Shown here one piece after another: positions 1 through 8,920 of a DNA stretch of 64,000 bases. The notes beneath the pieces were generated by a model. The model was not told the DNA's origin. It searched no databases and saw only the letters and a program-made list of their open reading frames with translations. The translations under genes and the position numbers were made by a program. How positions within the stretch are numbered: the stretch's first letter is position 1; each line of letters begins with the position of its first letter. Source of the stretch: Massilia agri (GTDB lineage Bacteria > Pseudomonadota > Gammaproteobacteria > Burkholderiales > Burkholderiaceae_D); NCBI RefSeq assembly GCF_024753255.1, contig NZ_JANUHA010000004.1:186001-250000 (forward strand), in the 5' to 3' direction.

Positions 1-51
1 GTGCGCAAGTTCCGCCCGGGTTCCAGCAAATCCAAGACTTCCTTTTTCTAG
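1..51 (+). CDS. tatB: C-terminal end of TatB (partial)
   Basis: The window opens inside a reading frame whose last 16 codons end in TAG directly before the tatC start codon. Only a short basic, serine-rich tail is visible, with no diagnostic domain. The name rests on position: in proteobacteria tatB, the single-span partner of TatC in the Tat receptor complex, normally lies immediately upstream of tatC. The abutting stop and start suggest co-translation with tatC. Confidence 0.6.
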   Translation: MRKFRPGSSKSKTSFF

Positions 52-807
52 ATGACCGAAGAAGCCGCAGGCGAAGAAACCTTCATCTCCCACCTCGTCG
101 AGCTGCGTGACCGCCTGGTCAAGGCGTCGATCGGGATCGCCATCGCCTGCGCGGCCCTGTTCATCTGGCCGGGGCCATCGACGGTCTACGACCTGCTGGC
201 CGCGCCCATGATCGCGTCCTTGCCACCCGGCGCCAAGATGATCGCCACCGGGGTGGTCTCGCCCTTCCTGGTGCCGATGAAGGTGACCCTGCTGCTCGCC
301 TTCATCCTCTCGCTGCCCTGGGTGTTCTACCAGCTGTGGGCCTTCGTCGCCCCCGGCCTGTATGCGCACGAGAAGCGCCTGGTGCTGCCGCTGGTGATCT
401 CGTCCTCGCTGCTCTTCATCGGCGGCGTGGCCTTCTGCTACTTCTTCGTGTTCGGGCGCGTGTTCCACTTCATCGGCGAGTTCGCGCCGACGTCCATCGC
501 GGTGACGCCGGACATCGAGAACTACCTCGACTTCGTCATGTCGATGTGCCTGGCCTTCGGCGCTACGTTCGAGGTGCCGGTGGTGGTGATCATCCTGGTC
601 CGCATGGGCATCGTCAGCATCGAGAAGCTGCGTGCGATCCGCTCCTACGTGATCGTCGGCGCCTTCGTCATCGCCGCCATCGTGACGCCGCCGGACGTGG
701 TCAGCCAGCTGGCGCTGGCCATTCCGATGTGCCTGCTCTACGAGCTGGGCCTGCTGGTGGCGCCGATGTTCGCGCGCATGACGCGGGCGCCAGAAGAGAC
801 GGCATAA
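52..807 (+). CDS. tatC: Sec-independent protein translocase TatC
   Basis: TatC is the multi-span core of the twin-arginine translocase; with TatB it binds Tat signal peptides and exports folded proteins. The 251-residue product begins with a charged cytosolic segment containing the family-typical SHLVELRDRL at about 14-23, followed by six hydrophobic spans, and has a FEVPVVV segment in the second half. The length matches the family (about 250). The ATG follows the upstream TAG with no gap, which fixes the start and indicates translational coupling. The 3' end converges on rfbA with 37 bp between them. Confidence 0.95.
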   Translation: MTEEAAGEETFISHLVELRDRLVKASIGIAIACAALFIWPGPSTVYDLLAAPMIASLPPGAKMIATGVVSPFLVPMKVTLLLAFILSLPWVFYQLWAFVAPGLYAHEKRLVLPLVISSSLLFIGGVAFCYFFVFGRVFHFIGEFAPTSIAVTPDIENYLDFVMSMCLAFGATFEVPVVVIILVRMGIVSIEKLRAIRSYVIVGAFVIAAIVTPPDVVSQLALAIPMCLLYELGLLVAPMFARMTRAPEETA

Positions 808-844
808 GATACGCCCTGAGGGGGACTGGCGCCGCCCCAGGCGA

Positions 845-1732
845 TCAGGTTTCGACCAGACGGCTCAGGTAGCGTCCGTAGTCGCTCTTGCGCAGCGGAT
901 GGATCAGGCGCTGCAGGTGCTCCGCATCGATATACCCTTTGTGGAAGGCAATCTCTTCCGGGCAGCTGACTTTCAGACCCTGGCGCTTTTCGATCGTGGC
1001 GATGAATTGGCCGGCGTCGAGCAGGGAATCGGGGGTGCCCGTGTCCAGCCAGGCGGTGCCCCGGCCCATCAGTTCGACCCGCAGGCGCTCGCGGCGCAGG
1101 TATTCGCGGTTGATGTCGGTAATTTCCAGTTCGCCGCGCGGGGACGGCCGGATGTCGGCAGCGATATCGCAGACCGTATTGTCGTAGAAATACAGACCGG
1201 TCACCGCGTAGTTCGACCGCGGCTGCTCGGGCTTCTCCTCGATGGAGAGGGCATTGCGCTGCTTGTCGAATTCGACCACGCCATACCGCCCGGGATCGTT
1301 GACGTGGTAGGCGAACACGGTGGCGCCTTCTTCGCGCACGTTCGCGGACTCGAGCTTGGCCTGCAGGTCGGTGCCATAGAAAATATTGTCACCCAGGATG
1401 AGCGCCGAGGGCGAATCGCCGATGAATTCCCGGCCGATGAGAAAAGCCTGCGCCAGCCCGTCGGGCGAAGGCTGTACCGCGTAGCGCAGGTCGATGCCCC
1501 ATTGGCTGCCGTCGCCCAGCAGTTCCTGGAAGCGCGGCAGGTCGTGGGGCGTCGAGATGATCATCAGCTCGCGCAGCCCCGCCAGCATCATGGTGCTGAG
1601 CGGGTAATAAATCATCGGCTTGTCGTAGACCGGCAGCAGCTGCTTGGATACGCTGATCGTGACTGGATGCAGTCGGGTGCCTGAGCCGCCGGCCAGCAGG
1701 ATGCCCTTGCGTTGCGGTGCCGAAGTGTTCAT
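845..1732 (-). CDS. rfbA: Glucose-1-phosphate thymidylyltransferase RfbA/RmlA
   Basis: This enzyme joins dTTP and glucose-1-phosphate to give dTDP-glucose, the first step of dTDP-deoxysugar synthesis. The nucleotide-binding signature [11 protein letters not shown] lies at about 15-25, with the [12 protein letters not shown] segment after it and the GDNIFYG motif further on; 295 residues is the usual length. The start at 1732 is chosen because its ATG overlaps the rfbB stop as ATGA and because the RmlA fold begins there; the longer open frame upstream only reads through rfbB antiframe. It forms a two-gene operon with rfbB and supplies the neighbouring amino-sugar cluster. Confidence 0.96.
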   Translation of the reverse strand: MNTSAPQRKGILLAGGSGTRLHPVTISVSKQLLPVYDKPMIYYPLSTMMLAGLRELMIISTPHDLPRFQELLGDGSQWGIDLRYAVQPSPDGLAQAFLIGREFIGDSPSALILGDNIFYGTDLQAKLESANVREEGATVFAYHVNDPGRYGVVEFDKQRNALSIEEKPEQPRSNYAVTGLYFYDNTVCDIAADIRPSPRGELEITDINREYLRRERLRVELMGRGTAWLDTGTPDSLLDAGQFIATIEKRQGLKVSCPEEIAFHKGYIDAEHLQRLIHPLRKSDYGRYLSRLVET

Positions 1733-2805
1733 GTGCAGTTCTCCGTGGCGCGTTGCGTGTAGTTCTTGTCCAGCCAGGTCAGGTAAGCGCCTGACTGCAC
1801 CTGCTTTACCCAATGCTCGTTCTCGAGGTACCAGCGTACGGTGCGCTCGATACCGCTGTCGAAGGTCTCGTCCGGCTTCCAGCCGAGCTCGCGCTCGATC
1901 TTGCGTGCATCGATCGCGTAGCGGCGGTCGTGTCCCGGACGGTCGGTGACGAAGGTGATCTGCTCGCGGTAGCTGCCCCGGGCGCGCGGCTTCAGGCGGT
2001 CGAGGATGTCGCACAAGGTCTGCACGACCTCGAGATTGGTGCGTTCGTTCCAGCCGCCGACATTATAGGTTTCGCCCGGCCGGCCGTTGGCCAGCACGGT
2101 ACGGATCGCCGCGCAGTGGTCGGACACGAAGAGCCAGTCGCGCACCTGCTGGCCGTCGCCATACACCGGGAGCGACTTGCCGGCCAGTGCATTGACGATC
2201 ACGAGCGGAATCAGTTTTTCCGGGAAGTGGTAGGGGCCGTAGTTGTTCGAGCAATTCGTGGTCAGCGTCGGCAGGCCGTAGGTATGGTGGTAGGAGCGCA
2301 CCAGGTGATCGGACGCGGCCTTGCTCGCGGCATAGGGGCTGTTCGGCTGGTAGGGGGTGTCTTCCGTGAAAGCCGGATCGTCCTTGCCGAGCGTGCCGTA
2401 TACCTCGTCGGTCGACATGTGCAGGAAGCGGAACTCCTCGCGCCGATTGCCGGACAGCGAGGACCAGTAGGCGCGCGCCGCCTCCAGCATCGAGAAGGTT
2501 CCATTGATATTGGTGCGGATGAATGCCCCGGGTCCGTGGATCGAGCGGTCCACGTGGCTCTCGGCCGCCATATGAACGATTGCGCGTGGCTTGTAGCGCT
2601 CGAGCAGTTCGGAGACGAAAGTCTGGTCACAGACGTCGCCGCGCACGAAGATGTGGTGCGGGTCCTCCTGCAGCGAGCAGAGGTTGGCCAGGTTCCCGGC
2701 ATAGGTCAGCAGATCGAGATTGACGACCGTCTCGTCGGATGTGGCAAGCCAGTCGAGGACGAAGTTCGATCCGATAAATCCTGCGCCACCAGTTACGAGA
2801 ATCAT
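1729..2805 (-). CDS. rfbB: dTDP-glucose 4,6-dehydratase RfbB/RmlB
   Basis: RfbB converts dTDP-glucose to dTDP-4-keto-6-deoxyglucose with bound NAD. The 358-residue protein has the extended-SDR signature [10 protein letters not shown] at 6-15, the TDE triad segment at 132-134 and the catalytic YAASK at 158-162. It is the first gene of an rfbB-rfbA operon and overlaps rfbA by four bases. No rfbC or rfbD follows, so its product probably feeds the WecE-type aminotransferase at 4887-6023 instead of rhamnose synthesis. The promoter should lie in the AT-rich 215-bp region shared with the divergent GT-C gene. Confidence 0.96.
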   Translation of the reverse strand: MILVTGGAGFIGSNFVLDWLATSDETVVNLDLLTYAGNLANLCSLQEDPHHIFVRGDVCDQTFVSELLERYKPRAIVHMAAESHVDRSIHGPGAFIRTNINGTFSMLEAARAYWSSLSGNRREEFRFLHMSTDEVYGTLGKDDPAFTEDTPYQPNSPYAASKAASDHLVRSYHHTYGLPTLTTNCSNNYGPYHFPEKLIPLVIVNALAGKSLPVYGDGQQVRDWLFVSDHCAAIRTVLANGRPGETYNVGGWNERTNLEVVQTLCDILDRLKPRARGSYREQITFVTDRPGHDRRYAIDARKIERELGWKPDETFDSGIERTVRWYLENEHWVKQVQSGAYLTWLDKNYTQRATENCT

Positions 2806-3020
2806 TGCACAGCCTTATTCAAAACAGAAAAATCAAGCAACAGAAACCATGCTCGAATAGTAGCTAACAAACAACTGTTGCAAACAATACATTAGAATAT
2901 TGACGCTGGCAAGGATGCTGGTTTGCCACAAACATCACCAGACTGCATGTTGCACGTGTAATGTGTCAACACAAATAACACCAACGTAGGGACGTCACGT
3001 TCGCTGCCCATCCTGAAAGA
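2806..3020. promoter_or_regulatory. AT-rich divergent promoter region between rfbB and the GT-C gene
   Basis: This 215-bp gap separates two divergently transcribed surface-sugar genes and is much richer in A and T than its flanks, particularly 2810-2900. It contains a short palindrome CAACTGTTG near 2872-2880. No reading frame with gene-like features is present. I could not identify a convincing -35/-10 pair, so this is a promoter region by position and composition only. Confidence 0.45.
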
Positions 3021-4877
3021 ATGTCAATCTTGTCTACCGCTCGCCCTCATTCGCTGATACCGCTCTACGTGTTGCCTGCCATGTTGATGCTGTTCGTCCA
3101 GGTTGCCCTCTACCTCTGGATGGCGCCGCGTGGTTTCGAATTCACCGATGAATCCTATTACCTGCACAACTTCCTGTATTGGAGAGAATTCACGGGAACG
3201 GTGACGTTTTTTGGTGCCTATTTCGAATGGCCATTCCGCCTTTCCGGCGCAAGCATCGCCGCCATGCGGGTTCTCTCCCTGGTGCTGGTGCTCGCCAGCA
3301 CTGCGCTACTTGTGCGGCAAGTGATGTCGTTCAATTGGGAGGAGCAGGGCGCCGATGGGACGCGGCAGCGATTCTGGTATATGGTCGCGCCGATGGGCAC
3401 GGCAATGCTGTTCTTCGGTTACTTGAGCACCTTGCGGGCGCCATCCTACAATCTCCTTTGCCTTGTCGCCATGGCACTCATGACGGCCTGCATGTTGAGT
3501 GTTCTGGCGCGGCGCGCAGCCGGCCGGAGCATGGGGGCTGCAGCCTTTCTGTATGGCCTCGCCCTTGGCGCCTGCTTCCTGTCCAAGGCGACGACGGCGG
3601 TATCGGTCACGCTGCTGCACACGGTTTTCTTCCTCGCCCTGAATCGCGATTGGGACTGGCGCTGGCTGTTGAAGCTCGTCACCCTGGTGACTGCGGGTTT
3701 CCTCCTGAATTTCGTCATGTTGACCTTGTCGTTTCCGGGCTGGCTGGAGATGCTGCAGGAGGGGATAGCGCTTACCCACGTGCGCGACGGCTCCTATTCC
3801 ATGTGGATGGTGTTGAATGGCCTGCGCTGGGCTCTACAGAAGCAGTTGCCGGGCGCCGCCCCCTGGCTGCTTGGTGGCGCGCTATTGCTTTTCTTTGCAC
3901 GCCGGAAAATCGCGCTCGCTTCGCCATTCGCCCGCTCTTTCCTGGTAGTTGCGCTGCTTGCCGTGGTGTCCTTCAGCCATGTCTACGAAGGCTGGAGACA
4001 GCTCTGGCTCATCGTCACGGCCTGCGTCGCGGCGGCCCTGTGGTTCATCGAGCGTCTGGCGCGCGGCGGCGGGTCCGCCGGATATGACGAGCGCCGTGAG
4101 TGCGCTTTAACGGTGCTGTTCCTGATGTCTCCGGTGGCGTTTTCTTTCGGGACGAACATGCCCTTGCTGGCGCATAGCGCCATCGCCTCATTGTTCGCCT
4201 CTATCGCCCTCTGCCTGCGACTGTACCGGCTGGGCGCCGCGCGCACGATTACCGGTCCGGCCCTGGCGTTCGCATTGGCCCTGATGTGCGCTCCGGCGCT
4301 GCTCACGCAGTGGCTGGCCTGGACGGATGTGCACCATACCTACAGGCAAGTGGCGCCGTTGGCGCAGCAGGATTCGCCGCGGGTACTGGGCACGGAGGGA
4401 AGCGTCGTGCGTGTCGATCAGGCAACAGCCCGCTCCTTGCAGGCATTGCAACAGATGGCTCGAAATGCGGGCCTGCCTGCTAACCAGGACATGCTCGATA
4501 TGACCGGGGATAGTCCGGGCGTCATCTATGCGCTCGGCGCCCGCCCGCTCGGTTCGCCCTGGATGCTGGGCGGCTATCCCGGCAGCTCTGCCGCCATCGA
4601 GCGCGTCCTCCAGAAAGTGGATACGCAACGCGTTCGCGCCGCCTGGCTGCTGATCTCCCCAGACAAGTCACGGCGTGCACGCGACTGGCCCGCCATCATG
4701 GCGCGCCGTATCGGGCCCGGTTCGCACCGGCTGGCCGGAACTGTCGAGGTGGTCAATCCGGTCGCCGCCACCACGCCCGGCGAGCCGGCGACCGTTCACT
4801 TACAATTGTGGAAGCCGGTTGCGGCAAGCGGGGACGCAGCAACTGCCGCCACCATCATGCCGACGCGCATGCCCTGA
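3021..4877 (+). CDS. GT-C type membrane glycosyltransferase (GtrC/ArnT-like)
   Basis: A 618-residue protein with about ten to twelve hydrophobic spans in its first two thirds and a soluble C-terminal third. The first periplasmic loop contains the acidic pair in FTDESYYL at 41-48, the position where GT-C enzymes (ArnT, PMT, Gtr transferases) carry their catalytic Asp/Glu. GT-C enzymes use a polyprenyl-phosphate sugar as donor on the outer side of the inner membrane. The convergent operon encodes GtrA and a GtrB-like GT2, so this is a good candidate for the acceptor-specific transferase. Family membership is fairly sure; substrate and acceptor are not known. Confidence 0.7.
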   Translation: MSILSTARPHSLIPLYVLPAMLMLFVQVALYLWMAPRGFEFTDESYYLHNFLYWREFTGTVTFFGAYFEWPFRLSGASIAAMRVLSLVLVLASTALLVRQVMSFNWEEQGADGTRQRFWYMVAPMGTAMLFFGYLSTLRAPSYNLLCLVAMALMTACMLSVLARRAAGRSMGAAAFLYGLALGACFLSKATTAVSVTLLHTVFFLALNRDWDWRWLLKLVTLVTAGFLLNFVMLTLSFPGWLEMLQEGIALTHVRDGSYSMWMVLNGLRWALQKQLPGAAPWLLGGALLLFFARRKIALASPFARSFLVVALLAVVSFSHVYEGWRQLWLIVTACVAAALWFIERLARGGGSAGYDERRECALTVLFLMSPVAFSFGTNMPLLAHSAIASLFASIALCLRLYRLGAARTITGPALAFALALMCAPALLTQWLAWTDVHHTYRQVAPLAQQDSPRVLGTEGSVVRVDQATARSLQALQQMARNAGLPANQDMLDMTGDSPGVIYALGARPLGSPWMLGGYPGSSAAIERVLQKVDTQRVRAAWLLISPDKSRRARDWPAIMARRIGPGSHRLAGTVEVVNPVAATTPGEPATVHLQLWKPVAASGDAATAATIMPTRMP

Positions 4878-4886
4878 AGATCGCCC

Positions 4887-6023
4887 TCAGTTTTCGTTGA
4901 TCGCCGCAACGACTTCGGCGATCACGTCGGCATGCTCGGCTTCCAGGCCAATCCACAATGGCAGGCGCAACAGGCGTTCGCCGGCCGCATCGGTGTGCGA
5001 CATGTCGTCCGCGGCGCGTCCCATCTCCTTGCCGACCGGCGAAGAGTGCAAGGGAATATAGTGGAAGACCGTCTGGATGCCGCGCGCCTTGAGGCGCGCG
5101 ATCACCGCGCTGCGCGATTCGATGTCAGGGAACATCAGGTAGTACATGTGCGCATTGTGAGTGCATTCGCGCGGAATGGTCGGGCGGCGCACCTTGCCGG
5201 CCTTTTCCAGGCTGGCGAACCATTGGTGGTAGTTGGCCCAGATGTCGAGGCGGCGGCGGTTGATCATGTCGGCCTCCTCCATCTGTGCCCACAGGAAGGC
5301 GGCCATGATTTCGCCAGGCAGATAAGACGATCCCACGTCGACCCAGGTGTACTTGTCGACCTGGCCGCGGAAGAACTGGCTGCGGTTTGTCCCTTTTTCG
5401 CGAATGATTTCGGCGCGCGCCACGAAGCGCGGGTCGTTGACCAGCAGCGCGCCTCCTTCGCCGGAGATGATGTTCTTTGTTTCATGAAACGAGAGCGCCG
5501 CCATGTGCCCGATGCTGCCCAGCGGCCGTCCCTTGTAGGTCGACATGATGCCCTGCGCCGCATCTTCGATCACGAGCAGATTGTGGCGGCGCGCGATGTC
5601 CATGATGGTATCCATCTCGCAGGCGACGCCTGCGTAATGCACCGGAACGATCGCGCGCGTGCGTTCGGTGATCGCCGCTTCGATCTTGGTTTCGTCGATG
5701 TTCTGCGTGTCCGGGCGCACGTCGACGAAGACGGGCACGGCGCCGCGCAGGACGAAGGCGTTGGCAGTCGAGACGAAGGTGTAGGACGGCATGATGACTT
5801 CGTCGCCGGGACGGATGTCGGCCAGCATCGCGGAGATTTCGAGCGCGGCGGTGCAGGAGTGGGTCAGCAGCGCTTTCTGGCTGCCGATGTTCTGCTCCAG
5901 CCAGGCATTGCACTTCTTCGTGAACGTTCCGTCGCCGGCCAGGTGTCCGCTGGCATGCGCCTGCGAGATATACCAGAGCTCCTTGCCGGTCATATAAGGT
6001 TTATTGAAGGGGACGTTCATCAT
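4887..6023 (-). CDS. dTDP-4-amino-4,6-dideoxyhexose transaminase (WecE/VioA-like)
   Basis: A DegT/DnrJ/EryC1-family PLP aminotransferase of 378 residues, close to WecE in length, with the WecE-like start NVPFNKPYMTGKEL. The EDAAQ motif at 153-157 and the internal aldimine lysine in SFHETKN (Lys183) are intact. WecE aminates dTDP-4-keto-6-deoxyglucose, the RfbB product encoded 2 kb away, to give dTDP-4-amino-4,6-dideoxygalactose; VioA gives the gluco isomer. It is the last gene of a five-gene operon. The first ATG overlaps the gtrA stop as ATGA, so 6023 is chosen over the next ATG at 6020. C3-amination is less likely because no FdtA/QdtA-type isomerase is present. Confidence 0.88.
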   Translation of the reverse strand: MMNVPFNKPYMTGKELWYISQAHASGHLAGDGTFTKKCNAWLEQNIGSQKALLTHSCTAALEISAMLADIRPGDEVIMPSYTFVSTANAFVLRGAVPVFVDVRPDTQNIDETKIEAAITERTRAIVPVHYAGVACEMDTIMDIARRHNLLVIEDAAQGIMSTYKGRPLGSIGHMAALSFHETKNIISGEGGALLVNDPRFVARAEIIREKGTNRSQFFRGQVDKYTWVDVGSSYLPGEIMAAFLWAQMEEADMINRRRLDIWANYHQWFASLEKAGKVRRPTIPRECTHNAHMYYLMFPDIESRSAVIARLKARGIQTVFHYIPLHSSPVGKEMGRAADDMSHTDAAGERLLRLPLWIGLEAEHADVIAEVVAAINEN

Positions 6024-6430
6024 GCGGACTCCGGACAGGTCGATGGGTTGGCACGGGCGGGAAACACCCAGAATTTTTGAAGCACGAACATCAGCAGGGC
6101 GACCACGAAGATCATCGCGGCCTGCACGATCGCGTGGGGCAGGCGGGCGCCGTCGACCAGCACGAGCAGCGCCGCGAGGTTGACCAGATAGCCGAGCCCA
6201 TAGGTCGCGAAATAACGCAGCAGGACAGTACGGTCCTGTTGCCGGTACTTGAAAGACCATTTCTTGTTGAAGACAAAGGTCTGCAAGGTGCCCACGATGA
6301 ACAGCAAGGTCATTGCCAGCTTGTGGCCCATCCCGGCGCCGGTCAACAGCAAGTACAGACCGTAGCCTACAGCATTAGAAAGCAGCCCGACGATGCCGTA
6401 GCGGAGCGCCTGGAAAAACGTCGTCTTCAT
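6020..6430 (-). CDS. GtrA family flippase-like membrane protein
   Basis: The 136-residue protein has four hydrophobic spans and the GtrA pattern: a start like FFQALRYGIVGLLSNAVGYG, the FVFNKKWSFK loop at about 53-62, and a final FVLQKFWVFP. GtrA proteins are thought to flip undecaprenyl-phosphate-linked sugars made by GtrB across the inner membrane. The gene overlaps both neighbours by four bases (ATGA) and lies in the same operon as a GtrB-like GT2. This supports a role in moving the amino-sugar carrier to the periplasm. Confidence 0.88.
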   Translation of the reverse strand: MKTTFFQALRYGIVGLLSNAVGYGLYLLLTGAGMGHKLAMTLLFIVGTLQTFVFNKKWSFKYRQQDRTVLLRYFATYGLGYLVNLAALLVLVDGARLPHAIVQAAMIFVVALLMFVLQKFWVFPARANPSTCPESA

Positions 6431-7128
6431 TGGCTTGCCTGGCGCTGGCCCCAGATGTAATCGCTCGCGGCGGGACCGGTGTGGAACAGCAGGTCCAGGA
6501 CCGAAACGCCGTGCTCGAAGGGCAGAGGGCCCTGCGGATACTCGGGATAGCCGCTATAGTCCTTCCAGACCAGCTCGACGCCGAGGGCTGCACAGTCGGC
6601 TTCGTTAATATAGCTTTTCGCCGCCGGGCCGGAAATATAGTGCGTCGCGCCCGACTGTGCGACCAGATCGAGGATACGCTCCAGGCGCTTACCCGACAGC
6701 TGGTAGGCGCGCGAATCCTCGAACACCGTCCGGATCCCCAACAGCTCGGTGGAGATCAGCCTGATCATATGCTGGTTCAGCTCCGATAAATTGGTCCATT
6801 GGCGGCCGAGATAGATATCTTCGAAAAAAGCGCGGTAGCGCTCGAAGTGGGGCGCACGGCGGTAATTCTGGCGGATGGTGTCCCAGTGGATGGCCTGCCA
6901 GGCATGATCGTCGAGAGCAACCTCGCAGATCAGGCGCTTGGTGTCGGCGCCGCAGGGAATCGACAGCCAGCGTGGGCCGCCCGGGGTCATGATCTTGTTA
7001 CGGTTGCGCCAGTCGCGGTTCGTGTACTGGACATCGTCATAGAAAATGAAGGTATCCGCATCGTGAATCAGGTCGAAATACCCTTTCCATGGAATATAGT
7101 TCGACTGGAGAATAACTACTTTTTTCAT
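6427..7128 (-). CDS. WbqC family protein
   Basis: A 233-residue soluble protein starting KKVVILQSNYIPWKGYFDLI, with FYDDVQYTNRDWRNRNKI after it. This is the typical opening of the WbqC-like family found in O-antigen and polysaccharide loci. The biochemical role of the family is not settled to my knowledge. The start at 7128 is set by the ATGA overlap with the upstream acyltransferase gene and by the family N-terminus; the extra upstream codons run through that gene. Lying between an acyltransferase and a GtrA gene, it probably acts on the same nucleotide sugar or lipid-linked sugar. Confidence 0.85.
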   Translation of the reverse strand: MKKVVILQSNYIPWKGYFDLIHDADTFIFYDDVQYTNRDWRNRNKIMTPGGPRWLSIPCGADTKRLICEVALDDHAWQAIHWDTIRQNYRRAPHFERYRAFFEDIYLGRQWTNLSELNQHMIRLISTELLGIRTVFEDSRAYQLSGKRLERILDLVAQSGATHYISGPAAKSYINEADCAALGVELVWKDYSGYPEYPQGPLPFEHGVSVLDLLFHTGPAASDYIWGQRQASQ

Positions 7129-7691
7129 GCACCTGCTCCGGTATAACGTTCCAGCATTTTGATACGCGTCCGTGGCGGAACGACACAATGGTCGACGATC
7201 GCCGCCCCGGCGCCGACGAAGCTGTGCGCGCCCAGCCCGACATAGCCGCACAGTGTTGCGTTGGGCGAAACGAAGCAGTTTTCGCCGACGGTTGCATCAT
7301 GGTTGATGCAGGCGCCCGGCCAGATGACCGCGATGTTCCCGAGAGACGCGCGCACGTCGACCACGGCGCCAGCCATGACCATTGCGCCTGCGCCCAGCGT
7401 GGCGGATTTCGCGACATAGGCGCGTGGATGAACCAGCGGCGGTGCGATGTAACCAGCCGACGTGACCCGTTCCCACACCTGCCAGCGCGCAGCAAGGTTG
7501 CCATAACCGATTGCAATAGCGATTTGAAAATTGCTGGGAGGATGCGTCTGCTTGACCCGATCCAGCGTGCCGAGCACATTGTCAGCCTGCGAAAAATCGT
7601 CAATCAGTCCTGCGACCCGGTAGCCGCAGTCCTCGGCCAGCTCCATCACCGTTTCCGAAAACTCCTTCGAGCCGTAGATCAGTAACTGCAT
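7125..7691 (-). CDS. NeuD/PglD-type sugar acyltransferase
   Basis: A 188-residue protein with an N-terminal Rossmann-like PglD segment (LLIYGSKEFSE at 3-13) followed by left-handed beta-helix hexapeptide repeats from about 95 to 175. The catalytic His-Asp of the family is seen in INHDATVGE (His131, Asp132). Relatives such as PglD and VioB N-acetylate 4-amino-4,6-dideoxy nucleotide sugars with acetyl-CoA; NeuD relatives O-acetylate sialic acid. Because a 4-aminotransferase is in the same operon, N-acylation of its amino sugar is the likeliest job. It overlaps the upstream GT2 gene by 13 bp. Confidence 0.82.
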   Translation of the reverse strand: MQLLIYGSKEFSETVMELAEDCGYRVAGLIDDFSQADNVLGTLDRVKQTHPPSNFQIAIAIGYGNLAARWQVWERVTSAGYIAPPLVHPRAYVAKSATLGAGAMVMAGAVVDVRASLGNIAVIWPGACINHDATVGENCFVSPNATLCGYVGLGAHSFVGAGAAIVDHCVVPPRTRIKMLERYTGAGA

Positions 7692-8692
7692 CCGGTTTCC
7701 TCGCTTTCGCGCGCTTCCCCGGCAAAGGCCGGCCGCATGGGCATACGCCCGTAGATATCCTTGATGATGTAGGTAGGCCGATTCTGCACCTGGCTGAATA
7801 CCTTGCCGAGGTAAATGCCGATCAGGCCCATGCTGGTCGTAGTGACTCCGAGGCTGAGCGCCATCAAGCCCATCAGCGACGTATAACCGATCATTGTGTC
7901 GTCGAACAGGATCTTCCTGCCCAGCAGATAGGCAAGGAACAGGAAGCTGATCAAGGTAATCGACACACCGATGTTGAACAACCAGGTCAGCGGCAGCACG
8001 GAGAATGAACTCACCGCATTGACCATCAGCTTGACGCGGCGCAGCAGCGTATAAGTGCTTTCTCCTTCACGCTGCGTCTTTTTCAACGGCATTCCGATCT
8101 GGGTGAAACCGGCCCAGCTCATCATGCCCGCCATGAACAGGTTACGGTCGCCAAGACGTAACAAGGCATCGACATAGCGTCGCGTCATGATGCGCTCGGT
8201 CGCAAGGTTTGGCGGGATCTTGGTGTCGCTAAGCAGATTGAATGCGGTATAAAACAGGCCTCCACTGGCCTTCTCGAACATCCCGCCCTTGCGCGCTTCC
8301 TGATAGCCGTAGACGACGTCCGCTCCGGTCGCGTCTTGCTTGGCCTTGAATTCGATCAAGGTCAGCGGCGAGACTTCCAGATCGCTGTCGATCAGGAACA
8401 CCCGTTCGCCCCTTGCCTGCTGCAAGCCTGCCTGCATTGCATAGTGATGCCCGAAATTGCGCGACAAATCGACCACCACGAGTTCTGGAATCCGCTTTGT
8501 TGCATTCACCGCGTACTCGAGGGAATCGTCGGGCGAACCATCGTTGACCAAGACAATTTCAAATGAATGGCAGCCGATGGCTTTCACAGCCTCCAGGCAT
8601 TCGGCGAGGAAGCGCTCCAGAAAAGAGCGTGATCGATACATTGTCGAGACGATGCTAATCGCTGGGCTGACCGATTCAGACGGGGTATGCAT
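7679..8692 (-). CDS. GtrB-like polyprenyl-phosphate glycosyltransferase (GT2)
   Basis: A 337-residue GT-A enzyme with NDGSPD at 50-55, the metal-binding DSD at 102-104, and two C-terminal hydrophobic hairpin spans from about 230 to 300. This is the architecture of GtrB, ArnC and DPM1-like enzymes, which put a sugar from a nucleotide donor on undecaprenyl phosphate at the cytosolic face. It is the first gene of the operon that continues through the acyltransferase, WbqC, gtrA and the aminotransferase. It therefore probably loads the acylated amino sugar on the lipid carrier. Confidence 0.88.
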   Translation of the reverse strand: MHTPSESVSPAISIVSTMYRSRSFLERFLAECLEAVKAIGCHSFEIVLVNDGSPDDSLEYAVNATKRIPELVVVDLSRNFGHHYAMQAGLQQARGERVFLIDSDLEVSPLTLIEFKAKQDATGADVVYGYQEARKGGMFEKASGGLFYTAFNLLSDTKIPPNLATERIMTRRYVDALLRLGDRNLFMAGMMSWAGFTQIGMPLKKTQREGESTYTLLRRVKLMVNAVSSFSVLPLTWLFNIGVSITLISFLFLAYLLGRKILFDDTMIGYTSLMGLMALSLGVTTTSMGLIGIYLGKVFSQVQNRPTYIIKDIYGRMPMRPAFAGEARESEETGCSY

Positions 8693-8920
8693 GCTTGATC
8701 CTTATTGCGCGATGACGACGCTACGGGTCGAGCGTCCTGCGTGATGCAAAAGTGCAAATCGGAATTTACCATTTGGCACTCAGATTGTCTTCACTTTAAC
8801 GTTTACGTCGACCAAAATTGTCGACTAAGCAATAAAAAGTTGGGCAAATACAATATGAGGCGCCAGCGGGGAGCACGAGAAGGATGAGGTGCGATGGACG
8901 GCGGTGCAGGGAAGAAGAAC
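8693..8920. promoter_or_regulatory. Upstream region of the GtrB-led operon
   Basis: An AT-rich non-coding stretch between the start of the minus-strand sugar operon and the 3' end of the DUF885 gene. It contains two GTCGAC sites at 8807-8812 and 8820-8825, 13 bp apart, around an AT-rich centre. Because GTCGAC is itself a palindrome this makes a symmetric element that could be an operator. No matching regulator gene is next to it. Promoter assignment is by position only. Confidence 0.35.

Noticed and set aside
845-2805. Rhamnose synthesis operon
   Set aside because: Only rfbA and rfbB are present; rfbC and rfbD are absent and a 4-aminotransferase is nearby, so dTDP-rhamnose is not the supported product.
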